A DNA stretch of 64,000 nucleotides from Nitrosomonas sp. sh817. Its GTDB lineage: Bacteria; Pseudomonadota; Gammaproteobacteria; Burkholderiales; Nitrosomonadaceae. The DNA lies in contig NZ_CP133083.1 of assembly GCF_030908545.1 (NCBI RefSeq), positions 1,426,001 through 1,490,000 on the forward strand, read 5' to 3'. The translations under genes were made by a program, and so were the position numbers. Shown piece by piece: positions 35,919-45,477 of this stretch. Every line of letters begins with the position of its first letter. Within the stretch, counting starts at the first letter, position 1. Below the pieces are notes generated by a model, which was not told where the DNA came from, made no database searches, and saw only the letters and a program-made list of their open reading frames with translations.

Positions 35919-36611
35919 ATGACAGATAAAAAAACAACTGACAATATTTTGGTGGCAGAAATACCGGCTGAAGAAGCAAAAAATCCTGATGTATCTACAA
36001 TTGATGCTTGTATCTCGCATGCCCGAGAAATAAAAGATGCGCAACTCGAACTGATCAAAAGTAAAAATTATGATTTTGCGCCAGAGTTCCGGGATTTAAC
36101 CATTCAGCTCTACTTGCTCGGAGTTATGTGGAAATTTGCGGAAAGCTTAGGCAGCAATGTTGAAAATGCGCGTGAACTGGCATTCTCTGCTTTGCAGACA
36201 ATGATGATGCAAGATAAACTGCAAAAGCAGAAAGCTATCAAGAGAACCGAATTTCTGAGAAAAATGTCGAAACTTGAAGATGATCACGATGCGCTTGCGG
36301 TAGCTATCGGTTATGAATCTGAACCGGATGATAATAGCCTTGCTGAGGTTTTTGATCATTATGTGGATGACTTGCAAGTATCGGGCGCATTCTGGCGTTT
36401 ATACGACCGCGGTAAAAAAATTATGTTGTATGGCGGGTTAGGCATCGCTTTTCTGGTAATTTGGTTCATCACATTGTTCATGCCTGGGAATAGTGCGATA
36501 GCAATTCTTGCGGCAGGACTCATATCTGCTGCGATCTTTGTAATCCCGGTATTCTTGATCGGCGTTTTTATCTATCACACCAAGCTAAAAAAAACTAAAC
36601 AAGCAAGTTAA
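35919..36611 (+). CDS. conserved-looking inner membrane protein of unknown function
   Basis: I do not recognise this 230-residue protein. The first 160 residues are acidic, helical and soluble (QKAIKRTEFLRKMSKLEDDHD suggests a coiled coil). Two membrane segments follow (IMLYGGLGIAFLVIWFITLF and AILAAGLISAAIFVIPVFLIG), with a short basic C-terminal tail, so both ends are probably cytoplasmic. The ATG at 35919 is preferred over an in-frame TTG at 35898. It sits alone between metF and folD on the same strand. Its coding character (good codon structure, no frameshift) supports a real gene. Confidence 0.75.
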   Translation: MTDKKTTDNILVAEIPAEEAKNPDVSTIDACISHAREIKDAQLELIKSKNYDFAPEFRDLTIQLYLLGVMWKFAESLGSNVENARELAFSALQTMMMQDKLQKQKAIKRTEFLRKMSKLEDDHDALAVAIGYESEPDDNSLAEVFDHYVDDLQVSGAFWRLYDRGKKIMLYGGLGIAFLVIWFITLFMPGNSAIAILAAGLISAAIFVIPVFLIGVFIYHTKLKKTKQAS

Positions 36612-36697
36612 TATTTCTGGTTTTTTCCAGAACGGTTTTTTTGATTATTGACTGAAAGGTATTCAATAAATAGCAAACAATGGCTATTCTTCAATAA

Positions 36698-37573
36698 ATG
36701 AGCACGCAGATAATTGATGGCAAGAAGATAGCCGAGTCAGTTCGGTTAGAATGGCGGGTGCGGGCTGAGAAACTGGCTCAGTTAGGTATTAAACCCGGGT
36801 TGGCTGTCATTATTGTCGGTGATAATGCGGCTTCTGCTATTTATGTCAGAAATAAAGTTAAAGCTTGCAGTGACATCGGCATTTATTCCGAAGTACATAG
36901 CTTTCCTGAGACTGCGAATCAGAATGAGGTTCTGACATGCATTCAAACTCTGAATAATAATCCTCATATTCATGGAATATTAGTTCAATTACCATTGCCC
37001 GCGCACTTTGAAAATAATCGGATAATCACTGCTATTGCGATTGAAAAAGATGTAGATGGTTTTCATTTCTATAATGTAGGCGCTTTAGTAACCGGTAATA
37101 CCATTTTTTCCCCCTGCACGCCTTATGGTGTGATGGTAATGCTGCAACGTAATTTGATTAATGTTGAAGGGCAGCATGCAGTGGTAGTCGGACGCAGCAA
37201 TATCGTCGGCAAGCCGATGGCAATGATGCTGTTAGAGCAAGGCGCGACTGTCACGATCTGCTCGTCCAAAACCCGCGATCTTTCCCAATTTACTAGAAGT
37301 GCGGATATTTTGATTGTTGCAATCGGAAAACCTCGTCTGATTACGGCTGAGATGGTCAAACCCGGCGCGGTCGTAATCGATGTGGGTATCAACCGGCTGG
37401 CGGATGGGAAGCTATGCGGCGATGTTGATTTCGAGTCCGTCAGCGGTACTGCCGGTTATTTATCGCCGGTGCCGGGAGGTGTAGGCCCTATGACAATTAC
37501 CATGTTGCTTTGCAATACTATTTTAGCGGCGGAACGTGCTCAGGCTGGCGTTAGGGTGAGCTATTCGAAATAA
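36698..37573 (+). CDS. folD: bifunctional methylenetetrahydrofolate dehydrogenase / cyclohydrolase
   Basis: FolD interconverts methylene-, methenyl- and 10-formyl-THF with NADP. The 291-residue protein shows the catalytic Tyr and Lys in YVRNKVKAC, the substrate motif [19 protein letters not shown], the Rossmann motif [13 protein letters not shown] and the C-terminal [14 protein letters not shown]. Length is standard. It supplies one-carbon units used by the neighbouring MetF. It ends 21 bp before aceE. Confidence 0.96.
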   Translation: MSTQIIDGKKIAESVRLEWRVRAEKLAQLGIKPGLAVIIVGDNAASAIYVRNKVKACSDIGIYSEVHSFPETANQNEVLTCIQTLNNNPHIHGILVQLPLPAHFENNRIITAIAIEKDVDGFHFYNVGALVTGNTIFSPCTPYGVMVMLQRNLINVEGQHAVVVGRSNIVGKPMAMMLLEQGATVTICSSKTRDLSQFTRSADILIVAIGKPRLITAEMVKPGAVVIDVGINRLADGKLCGDVDFESVSGTAGYLSPVPGGVGPMTITMLLCNTILAAERAQAGVRVSYSK

Positions 37574-37594
37574 CCTTTCACAATAATACCTAAT

Positions 37595-40255
37595 ATGGAA
37601 TTACAACCGGATATTGACCCGCAAGAAACTCAGGAATGGCTGGATGCGTTGGATTCGGTGATTACTCATGCGGGCGGCGAGCGTGCTCATTTTTTGCTGG
37701 AAAAATTGATCGAGAAAGCCCGCCGTTCGGGTGCTTATCTGCCTTATAGCGCCACTACCGCTTATATCAATACGATACCGACCGGAAAAGAAGAACGTTC
37801 GCCGGGCAATAACACCATTGAGCACCGCATTCGCTCATACGTGCGCTGGAATGCCATGGCGATGGTATTGCGCGCTAACAAAAAAACAAACGTAGGCGGT
37901 CATATTGCCAGCTTCGCATCGGCTGCTACCTTATATGATGTTGGTTACAATCATTTTTGGCACGCGCCATCCGAGACCCATGGCGGTGACTTGGTTTATG
38001 TGCAAGGACATTCGTCGCCCGGCGCTTATGCTTATGCATTTCTTTCCGGAGAACTCAGCCAGGGGCAACTGGATAATTTCCGTCAGGAAGCCGGCGGTAA
38101 CGGATTATCGTCGTATCCTCATCCATGGTTAATGCCGACATTCTGGCAATTCCCCACCGTTTCGATGGGATTGGGTCCATTGATGGCGATTTATCAAGCC
38201 CGGTTCATGAAATATCTCGACAGCCGGGGATTGATCAATCGCACCAAACGCAAGGTCTGGGCTTTCATGGGCGACGGCGAAATGGACGAACCCGAATCGC
38301 TCGGCGCTATTCCTTTGGCTTCGCGGGAAAATCTGGATAATCTGATTTTTGTTGTCAATTGTAACCTGCAGCGACTGGATGGCCCTGTCCGTGGCAATAG
38401 CAAGATCATTCAGGAATTGGAGGGCGCATTTCGCGGCGCGGGCTGGAATGTCATCAAGGTGATCTGGGGATCCTATTGGGATCCGCTGTTGGCCAAAGAC
38501 ACCAAAGGTTTGCTGCAAAAACGCATGATGGAATGTGTCGACGGCGAATATCAAAACTTCAAAGCCCGCGATGGCGCTTATGTACGCGAACACTTTTTTG
38601 GCAAATACCCCGAGCTGCTGGAAATGGTCGCCAATATGTCGGACGATGACATCTGGCGGCTGAATCGAGGCGGGCATGACCCTTATAAAGTTTATGCGGC
38701 CTATGCAGCGGCGGCCAAGCACACCGGACAGCCAACCGTAATTTTAGCCAAGACGATCAAAGGCTATGGCATGGGCGAAGCCGGAGAAGCCCAAAATATC
38801 ACGCATCAGCAGAAAAAAATGGGAACGACTTCGCTGAAGGCGTTCCGGAATCGGTTCGGTTTGGATATACCGGATGACCAAATCGACGAAATACCTTATC
38901 TCACCTTCGCTAAAGACTCTCCCGAATTTAAGTATATGAAAGAACGCCGGGATGCGCTGGGCGGTAACTTTCACCGGCGCAAAACCTCGGCGCCATCATT
39001 GCAAGTGCCGCCATTATCGGCTTTTGAACCGTTACTCAAAGCCAGCGGTGAAGGACACGAATCATCGACGACCATGGCGTATGTGCGCATACTGAATATC
39101 CTGGTTAAGGATAAGCAGATCGGCAAGCATATTGTTCCCATCGTGGCGGATGAGTCGCGTACTTTCGGCATGGAAGGGATGTTCCGGCAATTGGGTATTT
39201 GGTCTTCAGTCGGTCAGCTTTATACACCGCAAGACGCGGATCAGTTGATGTATTACAAAGAAGACAAGCACGGCCAGATTTTGCAAGAAGGAATCTGTGA
39301 AGCGGGCGCCATGTCATCCTGGATAGCCGCGGCGACTTCGTATAGCACGCATGGTGTTCAGATGATCCCGTTTTTTATTTTTTATTCGATGTTCGGCTTT
39401 CAACGCATTGGTGATTTAGCCTGGGCTGCCGGCGATATGCGCTGCCGCGGCTTTCTGATCGGCGGTACGGCGGGGCGTACGACATTGAATGGCGAAGGAT
39501 TGCAGCATGAAGACGGTCACAGTCATATCGTTGCCTCGACCATTCCGAACTGCGTATCGTATGATCCCGCTTTCGCTTATGAACTGGCGGTGATTGTTCA
39601 GGACGGCTTGCGGCGGATGTATCAAGAGCAACAAGACATCTATTATTACATCACCGTCATGAACGAAAACTACTCGCATCCCGCTATGCCAAACGGTGTG
39701 GAGAATGACATTCTCAAGGGCATGTACTTGTTCAAGGAAGGCGGTAGCGATGATGGCAACCCGCGTGTGCAGTTGCTCGGAGCCGGTACCATTCTGCGAG
39801 AAGTCATTGCGGCCAGCGAGATTCTCAAATCCGAGTACCAGATCCATGCCGATATCTGGAGCGTAACCAGTTTCAATGAATTGCGGCGTGAAGCTTTAAG
39901 CGTGGCACGCTGGAATATGCTCCATCCCGCGCAACCAAAGCGGTTATCGCATGTGCAAAATTGCTTGAATGACCGATCCGGACCCGTTATCGCGGCATCG
40001 GATTTTATGAAAATATACGCCGATCAGATCCGGGAATTTATACCGGGAAAATACCGCGTATTGGGAACCGATGGCTTCGGACGCTCGGATACAAGGGAAA
40101 AGCTGCGGCATTTTTTTGAAGTGGATCGATATTATATTACTGTCGCAGCGCTCAATGCGCTCGCGGAAGATGGAAAGATTCCTCAACAGCAAGCGGCCGA
40201 CGCAATACAACGCTATGGCATCAACCCGGAGAAACCCGATCCGGTGATTAGCTGA
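37595..40255 (+). CDS. aceE: pyruvate dehydrogenase E1 component (homodimeric type)
   Basis: AceE is the thiamine-diphosphate-dependent decarboxylase of the pyruvate dehydrogenase complex, feeding acetyl-CoA into the TCA cycle and biosynthesis. The 886-residue protein has the TPP-binding motif GDGEMDEPESLGAI ending in NLIFVVNCN, the GHIASFASAATLYDVGYNHFW active-site loop, and the DGHSHI segment in the second half. Length matches E. coli AceE. aceF follows 85 bp downstream. lpd (E3) is not in the cluster. Confidence 0.97.
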   Translation: MELQPDIDPQETQEWLDALDSVITHAGGERAHFLLEKLIEKARRSGAYLPYSATTAYINTIPTGKEERSPGNNTIEHRIRSYVRWNAMAMVLRANKKTNVGGHIASFASAATLYDVGYNHFWHAPSETHGGDLVYVQGHSSPGAYAYAFLSGELSQGQLDNFRQEAGGNGLSSYPHPWLMPTFWQFPTVSMGLGPLMAIYQARFMKYLDSRGLINRTKRKVWAFMGDGEMDEPESLGAIPLASRENLDNLIFVVNCNLQRLDGPVRGNSKIIQELEGAFRGAGWNVIKVIWGSYWDPLLAKDTKGLLQKRMMECVDGEYQNFKARDGAYVREHFFGKYPELLEMVANMSDDDIWRLNRGGHDPYKVYAAYAAAAKHTGQPTVILAKTIKGYGMGEAGEAQNITHQQKKMGTTSLKAFRNRFGLDIPDDQIDEIPYLTFAKDSPEFKYMKERRDALGGNFHRRKTSAPSLQVPPLSAFEPLLKASGEGHESSTTMAYVRILNILVKDKQIGKHIVPIVADESRTFGMEGMFRQLGIWSSVGQLYTPQDADQLMYYKEDKHGQILQEGICEAGAMSSWIAAATSYSTHGVQMIPFFIFYSMFGFQRIGDLAWAAGDMRCRGFLIGGTAGRTTLNGEGLQHEDGHSHIVASTIPNCVSYDPAFAYELAVIVQDGLRRMYQEQQDIYYYITVMNENYSHPAMPNGVENDILKGMYLFKEGGSDDGNPRVQLLGAGTILREVIAASEILKSEYQIHADIWSVTSFNELRREALSVARWNMLHPAQPKRLSHVQNCLNDRSGPVIAASDFMKIYADQIREFIPGKYRVLGTDGFGRSDTREKLRHFFEVDRYYITVAALNALAEDGKIPQQQAADAIQRYGINPEKPDPVIS

Positions 40256-40340
40256 GTACATGAAAAAGCAGACGAATAGCATTTCTTGATTGAATTAACG
40301 AGAGGCTTCGTTGTTAGATGAGTTTTTCGAGGGATAACCT

Positions 40341-41651
40341 GTGGCGGAAATAAAAAAAGTTTTAATTCCTGATATCGGTGATTTTAAAGACGTTCCGGTA
40401 ATCGATATCCTGGTGAAGCCCGGCGATGCCGTCAGTGTGGAAGATTCGCTGATAACGCTGGAATCCGACAAAGCCACCATCGAGATCCCTTCGCCTTATG
40501 CGGGAGTTATCAAGGAGATATTTGTCAAAGCCGGCGACAAGACATCCGAAGGTAATGCCATACTCGCCATTGAGATAACTGGGGATACGCAAACGGAGGC
40601 TGCTGGACAACTTGAAGCCAGTACAATTTCTGTGCAAACGGATACTGCTTTATCCGCACCGGCAAACCTGCCGGAAGCGGCTCAAGAAATACCCAAACCG
40701 CTACCGCAACAAGTCGCAACCACTCGCATTGTTTTTTCCAAAGCGCACGCCAGCCCGTCGATCCGGCGTTTTGCGCGGGAACTTGGCGTGAATCTCGACT
40801 TGGTGACGGGCAGTGGCCCTAAACATCGCATTCTAAAAGAAGATGTTCAAGCGTACGTGAAAGCCGAGCTTGCAAAATCCAAGACAAATGGCAATGGAAC
40901 CGCACTGGATTTGCTGCCGTGGCCGCAAGTTAATTTTGCAAAATTCGGTGCGATTGAAATCAAGTCACTGACGCGCATTAAACAAATTTCCGGCGCCAAT
41001 CTGCATCGGAATTGGGTGATGATTCCTCATGTCACCCAGTTTGATGAAGCGGATATCACGGAACTGGAAGCCTTACGAAAAGAATCGAATGAGCATGCCA
41101 AAACCAGTCCGGTGAAACTGACGCTTTTAGCTTTTTTAATGAAAGCATTGGTGGCGCCGCTGAAGAAATTTCCGGAATTCAATGCATCGTTGGATAGAAA
41201 TGTCGAGGGTGAACTCAATCTGATCATCAAACACTATTATCATATCGGTTTTGCAGTCGATACCGCCAATGGCCTGGTTGTGCCGGTGATTAAAGATGTC
41301 GATCAGAAAGGAATTATCACGATTGCGGAGGAATTGACCCGGTTATCGTCGCTGGCCCGGGAAGGAAAAATCAAGCCAGCCGACATGCAAGGCGCCAGTT
41401 TCACCATTTCGAGTCTCGGCGGCATTGGAGGGACTGCGTTTACTCCGATTATTAACGCGCCGGAAGTTGCTATTTTAGGGATTTCAAAAGCCGGTATTAA
41501 ACCGGTTTTTCGTGACAATCAATTCATTCCGCGCTTAATGCTGCCATTATCGCTATCGTATGATCACCGCGTCATTGATGGCGCCACCGCAGCACGGTTT
41601 ACAACGCATTTGTCGGAAGTGCTGACCGATATGCGCCTGGCTTTACTCTGA
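40341..41651 (+). CDS. aceF: pyruvate dehydrogenase E2, dihydrolipoyl acetyltransferase (GTG start)
   Basis: AceF transfers acetyl groups from lipoate to CoA. The protein has a single lipoyl domain (residues about 1-78, lipoylated Lys in LESDKATIEIP), a linker, the peripheral subunit-binding domain (ASPSIRRFARELGVNLDLVTGSG, about 133-170) and the catalytic domain ending with SYDHRVIDGATAARF, which contains the catalytic His. The GTG start at 40341 gives MAEIKKVLIPDIGDF. With one lipoyl domain it is shorter than E. coli AceF, which has three. Normally lpd follows; here nadD does. Confidence 0.95.
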   Translation: MAEIKKVLIPDIGDFKDVPVIDILVKPGDAVSVEDSLITLESDKATIEIPSPYAGVIKEIFVKAGDKTSEGNAILAIEITGDTQTEAAGQLEASTISVQTDTALSAPANLPEAAQEIPKPLPQQVATTRIVFSKAHASPSIRRFARELGVNLDLVTGSGPKHRILKEDVQAYVKAELAKSKTNGNGTALDLLPWPQVNFAKFGAIEIKSLTRIKQISGANLHRNWVMIPHVTQFDEADITELEALRKESNEHAKTSPVKLTLLAFLMKALVAPLKKFPEFNASLDRNVEGELNLIIKHYYHIGFAVDTANGLVVPVIKDVDQKGIITIAEELTRLSSLAREGKIKPADMQGASFTISSLGGIGGTAFTPIINAPEVAILGISKAGIKPVFRDNQFIPRLMLPLSLSYDHRVIDGATAARFTTHLSEVLTDMRLALL

Positions 41652-41677
41652 TGATTTCGCATTGTTATTGATAAAAG

Positions 41678-42346
41678 GTGCCAATTATCAATAAACTGCC
41701 TTTAACCGGCATCTATGGCGGCACATTCGATCCGATCCACTTCGGTCATTTGCGGATTGCCGAAGAGCTGTGCGACATGATCGGTTTCCGCAAAATTTCC
41801 TTTGTACCTTCAGGCGTTCCCCGTTTGCGGCAAGCGCCCGCAGCATCCAGAGATCATCGCGCAGCAATGGTGCGTCTGGCAATCGAGGATAATCCGAGAT
41901 TCGAATTGGATACCCGGGAAATCAACCGGCCGGGTGTCACGGCGACGGTGCAAACATTACGGGAATATCAACATGAAGCAGGGGATAATGCCGCACTTTG
42001 TTTTATTCTGGGGATCGATGCTTTCACTAAGATCGATCATTGGACCGAATGGCCGGAATTATTCAATTTGTGCCATTTTATTATTGTCCCTCGCCCTGGC
42101 TTTACTTCATTGAGAGAAACCCGGCAATTGTCTGCCGCCGTTCAGCAGGAACTTTTCTCCCGCCATATCGTGAACGGCTCTGATTTAGCCCTTCAATCCA
42201 GCGGTTTCATCTATACTGCACAGACTTCGATGCTGGAGATATCCGCATCGCAAATCCGAACATTGTTTTCCACCGGTAAAAGTGCTCGCTACCTGCTTCC
42301 GGAGAAGGTGCTCGGCTATATTAAAAGCAACCGGTTATATACCTGA
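41678..42346 (+). CDS. nadD: nicotinate-nucleotide adenylyltransferase (GTG start)
   Basis: NadD makes nicotinate adenine dinucleotide from NaMN and ATP in NAD synthesis. The nucleotidyltransferase motif GGTFDPIHFGHLRIAEE lies near the N-terminus (about residues 14-30) and the C-terminal ISASQIRTLFSTGKSARYLLP includes the ISxxxIR signature. Length (222) is normal. The GTG start at 41678 gives MPIINKLPLTGIYGG. It leads the conserved nadD-rsfS-rlmH set, with 5 bp to rsfS. Confidence 0.94.
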   Translation: MPIINKLPLTGIYGGTFDPIHFGHLRIAEELCDMIGFRKISFVPSGVPRLRQAPAASRDHRAAMVRLAIEDNPRFELDTREINRPGVTATVQTLREYQHEAGDNAALCFILGIDAFTKIDHWTEWPELFNLCHFIIVPRPGFTSLRETRQLSAAVQQELFSRHIVNGSDLALQSSGFIYTAQTSMLEISASQIRTLFSTGKSARYLLPEKVLGYIKSNRLYT

Positions 42347-42351
42347 ACAAT

Positions 42352-42699
42352 ATGAATTCTAAAGAACTTATTACCCATGTGATTGATGCGCTGGAAGAAA
42401 TCAAGGCGCGCGATATTGAGGTGATCGATGTCGCAAAAATCACTTCTATGTTTGAATACATTGTTATTGCCAGCGCCGATTCGACCCGGCAAGCAAAAGC
42501 GCTCGCGGGCAACGTGCAAGAAAAAATCAAGGCCGCCGGCGGTAGGGTCTACAGCGTGGAAGGAGAACAAACCGGAGAATGGCTATTGGTCGATCTGGGA
42601 GACGTAATCGTGCATATCATGCTGCCGGCCATTCGTGATTATTACAACTTAAAGGCTTTATGGTCGGGCCAGGTTGCGGTTTCATCCGATACCGCTTGA
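42352..42699 (+). CDS. rsfS: ribosomal silencing factor RsfS
   Basis: RsfS binds ribosomal protein L14 and blocks 30S-50S joining when nutrients are low. The 115-residue protein shows LEEIKARDIEVIDVAKITS, YIVIASADSTRQAKALAGNV, GEWLLVDLGDVIVHIMLPAIRDYYNLKALW, the full family pattern. It lies between nadD and rlmH, its most conserved neighbours. Confidence 0.95.
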   Translation: MNSKELITHVIDALEEIKARDIEVIDVAKITSMFEYIVIASADSTRQAKALAGNVQEKIKAAGGRVYSVEGEQTGEWLLVDLGDVIVHIMLPAIRDYYNLKALWSGQVAVSSDTA

Positions 42700-42711
42700 T
42701 AATTGGCAATC

Positions 42712-43182
42712 ATGAAACTATTCATCATTGCCGTGGGAAATAAGTTGCCTGACTGGATCAACAGCGGTTATAACGAATATATCAAGCGGCTGCCAAGAGA
42801 AATCATGATCAATCTGATTGAGGTGAAACCCGAAAAACGTACCGCCGGAAAGTCGATCGAGCAGCTATTATCGTCAGAATATCAGCGAATCAAGATCGCG
42901 ATGCCGCCGCAATGCCAAATCAAAGTACTCGATGAACGCGGTCAGCATCGGTCCACCAAAGAATTTGCGCTCGCTCTGCAAGAGTGGATGGTTCGCGGCG
43001 ATCCGGTGGCGTTTGTGATCGGTGGCGCTGATGGTCTTCACCACGATATCAAAAGCGCCGGTAACGAATTGATCGCGCTGTCGAAACTCACTTTGCCGCA
43101 CGGGCTCGCCCGGGTATTGCTGGCGGAACAATTATATCGCGCGGTATCGATTATCAAGAATCATCCCTATCACCGGGATTGA
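42712..43182 (+). CDS. rlmH: 23S rRNA (pseudouridine(1915)-N3)-methyltransferase
   Basis: RlmH methylates pseudouridine 1915 in helix 69 of 23S rRNA. This small SPOUT enzyme has FVIGGADGLHHDI (SAM-binding knot) and the C-terminal LPHGLARVLLAEQLYRA with NHPYHRD at the end. The ATG at 42712 gives MKLFIIAVGNKLPDW, the family start; a further in-frame ATG at 42703 would add three residues. At 156 residues the length matches E. coli. It follows rsfS by 12 bp. Confidence 0.96.
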   Translation: MKLFIIAVGNKLPDWINSGYNEYIKRLPREIMINLIEVKPEKRTAGKSIEQLLSSEYQRIKIAMPPQCQIKVLDERGQHRSTKEFALALQEWMVRGDPVAFVIGGADGLHHDIKSAGNELIALSKLTLPHGLARVLLAEQLYRAVSIIKNHPYHRD

Positions 43183-43291
43183 TTATTGGCAGTTACCGTG
43201 AATCACGAACAATTCTCTTCATTGTAAGATGCAAAAACTGATTGATCGCAACCGCCACTTAATGTTTCTTTGATTGTAATTTGCTCTCTTT

Positions 43292-43909
43292 ATGTTTCTT
43301 GATAATCAAATATACCTCGCTTCACGAAGCCCCAGAAGGCGCGAATTGTTGAGACAAATCGGCGTGAAATTTAATTTATTGATGATGCGTGAAACCGCTG
43401 GCCGCGCTATCGACATTGATGAGCAACCACTCGATAACGAAGCGCCAACGGATTACATTTATCGGATTACACGAACCAAAGCCAGTGAAGGCTGGAATAA
43501 AGTGTTGCAACGGCGCCTGCCGATTTTTCCGGTGCTCGCGGCCGATACCGTTGTGACGATAGACGGTTGCATTCTCGGGAAACCGCGCGATAAAGAGGAT
43601 GCCGTGGAAATGCTGAAAACCTTGTCCGGCCGCTCGCATCAAGTGATGACCGCGATAAGCGTCGCGGTAAACGATGTTTTGCAAATCCGGCTATCCACAT
43701 CGACAGTCCGCTTTCGTGAACTCAGTGAAAAAGAAATCCGGAATTATGTAACCAATCATCATGTGCTTGATAAAGCGGGCGCTTACGCGATTCAAGGGAT
43801 GGCGGCAGCATTTATCGTGGATATTTCCGGCAGTTACAGCGGGATTATGGGGTTGCCCCTCTATGAAACCGCGCAGTTACTGGAGGAAGCGGGTATAACA
43901 ATCATTTGA
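43292..43909 (+). CDS. Maf family nucleoside triphosphate pyrophosphatase
   Basis: The 205-residue protein has the Maf signatures LASRSPRRRELLRQIG, AADTVVTIDG, LGKPRDKEDAVEML and YAIQGMAAAFI. Maf/YhdE proteins hydrolyse dTTP, UTP or modified nucleotides to monophosphates and are linked to cell division arrest and house-cleaning. The segment between residues 30 and 60 is slightly longer than in the shortest members. It follows rlmH and precedes rng, as in many proteobacteria (maf-rng). Confidence 0.92.
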   Translation: MFLDNQIYLASRSPRRRELLRQIGVKFNLLMMRETAGRAIDIDEQPLDNEAPTDYIYRITRTKASEGWNKVLQRRLPIFPVLAADTVVTIDGCILGKPRDKEDAVEMLKTLSGRSHQVMTAISVAVNDVLQIRLSTSTVRFRELSEKEIRNYVTNHHVLDKAGAYAIQGMAAAFIVDISGSYSGIMGLPLYETAQLLEEAGITII

Positions 43910-44002
43910 TCAGGCAATTTATCGCACGTTATAAAATACCAAAAATTGAAATGCACGCTCGAAATCACTCAATTGATTTATTGGAAATAATTCGTCACTG
44001 GC

Positions 44003-45457
44003 ATGAGTAATGAAATTCTGGTGAATATCACACCGCAAGAAACCCGGGTGGCAATTCTGGAACAAGGGGTGACGCAGGAATTACATATCGAACGCACCAG
44101 CGGCCGGGGTATCGTCGGGAATATCTATAACGGCCGCGTCAGCCGGGTTCTGCCGGGCATGCAATCGGCTTTCGTCGATATCGGCCTAGACCGGGCGGCA
44201 TTTCTGCACGTAGCCGATATCCGCAATTCAGCGCAAGAGGGAGATGTGGTCAAGCCGATCGAGAAGCTCCTGTATGAAGGCAATTCCATTCTGGTGCAAG
44301 TGATCAAGGATGCGATCGGCACCAAGGGGGCGCGGCTCTCGACACAAATCAGCCTGGCAGGGCGGCTGCTGGTCTATTTGCCGCAAGAATCCTATATCGG
44401 CATATCGCAGCGGATTGAAGACAACAGCGAACGCGAAATGCTCCGTGAAAGACTGCAGCAAATCCTGCCTCCCGAAGAAAAGGGCGGGTATATCATCCGC
44501 ACCATGGCGGAAACGGCGGACGAAGATGACTTGCGCGCCGACTTCGAATATTTGCATCGGCTGTGGCACGATATCGAGCAGCAATCGATCTTGATTGCGG
44601 CGCCGATGCTGTTGTATCAGGACCTGGACTTGAGCCACCGGGTGCTCCGTGATTTTGTCGTCGGCGATACCGGCCGCATTCTGGTGGATTCGCGTGAAAA
44701 TTATCACCGCCTGGTGCGGTTCGCCAGGAATTACATGACCAATATCGCTGAAAGAGTGACGTTGTACACCGGCGACCGGCCGTTGTTCGATCTCTACGGC
44801 GTTGAAGAAGAGATCGGCAAATCGCTGGCGAAACGCGTCAATTTGAAATCGGGCGGCTATGTCATCATCGATCAGACCGAAGCGCTTGCCACGATGGATG
44901 TGAATACCGGCGGTTTTGTCGGCATCCGCAATTTTGACGATACCGTTTTTAAAACCAACCTTGAAGCCGCGCAAGTCATTGCCAGGCAACTGCGGCTGCG
45001 CAACCTCGGCGGCATCATCATCATCGACTTTATCGACATGGATTCCGAAGAGCATCGTAACGCGGTTCTGGCGGAGCTGAATAAGGCGCTGCAAAAAGAC
45101 CGGACCCGTATTACCGTCAGCGGATTCAGCGCGCTGGGGCTGGTCGAGATGACGCGTAAACGCACCCGCGAAAGCCTCGCGCAGGTATTGTGCGAAACCT
45201 GCCCGACCTGCCAGGGGCGAGGGGAGATTCGAACCGCCCAAACCGTCTGTTACGAGATTCTGCGTGAATTGTTGCGCGAAGCCAGGCAGTTCGAAGCCAA
45301 CGAATTTCGCATACTGGCATCCCAGCAAGTCATCGACCTGTTCCTCGACGAAGAATCGCAAAGTCTGGCGCAATTGGGTGATTTCATCGCGAAACCGATC
45401 AGCCTGCAAGTCGAAGAATCGTATACGCAGGAACAGTACGATGTCATTTTGATGTAG
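44003..45457 (+). CDS. rng: ribonuclease G
   Basis: RNase G processes the 5' end of 16S rRNA and some mRNAs. The 484-residue protein starts MSNEILVNITPQETRVAIL, has an S1 domain (about 37-125, NIYNGRVSRVLPGMQSAFVDIG), the catalytic metal-binding DVNTGGFVG and IIIDFIDMDSEEHR, and a zinc-link CETCPTCQGRG. The RNase E-specific C-terminal scaffold is absent. It follows maf and ends 10 bp before the convergent RTX gene. Confidence 0.95.
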   Translation: MSNEILVNITPQETRVAILEQGVTQELHIERTSGRGIVGNIYNGRVSRVLPGMQSAFVDIGLDRAAFLHVADIRNSAQEGDVVKPIEKLLYEGNSILVQVIKDAIGTKGARLSTQISLAGRLLVYLPQESYIGISQRIEDNSEREMLRERLQQILPPEEKGGYIIRTMAETADEDDLRADFEYLHRLWHDIEQQSILIAAPMLLYQDLDLSHRVLRDFVVGDTGRILVDSRENYHRLVRFARNYMTNIAERVTLYTGDRPLFDLYGVEEEIGKSLAKRVNLKSGGYVIIDQTEALATMDVNTGGFVGIRNFDDTVFKTNLEAAQVIARQLRLRNLGGIIIIDFIDMDSEEHRNAVLAELNKALQKDRTRITVSGFSALGLVEMTRKRTRESLAQVLCETCPTCQGRGEIRTAQTVCYEILRELLREARQFEANEFRILASQQVIDLFLDEESQSLAQLGDFIAKPISLQVEESYTQEQYDVILM

Positions 45458-45458
45458 C

Positions 45459-45477
45459 GGCTGGCATTATGCCAGCC
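45459..45477. terminator. hairpin between rng and the RTX gene
   Basis: GGCTGGC and GCCAGCC (7 bp, extendable) flank ATTAT. It lies directly after the rng stop and overlaps the stop codon of the convergent RTX gene. It may terminate both; no T run is seen. Confidence 0.55.

Noticed and set aside
44228-45409. Long 393-codon minus-strand frame
   Set aside because: It lies entirely opposite rng, whose protein is complete and conserved; it is a mirror frame of a GC-rich gene.
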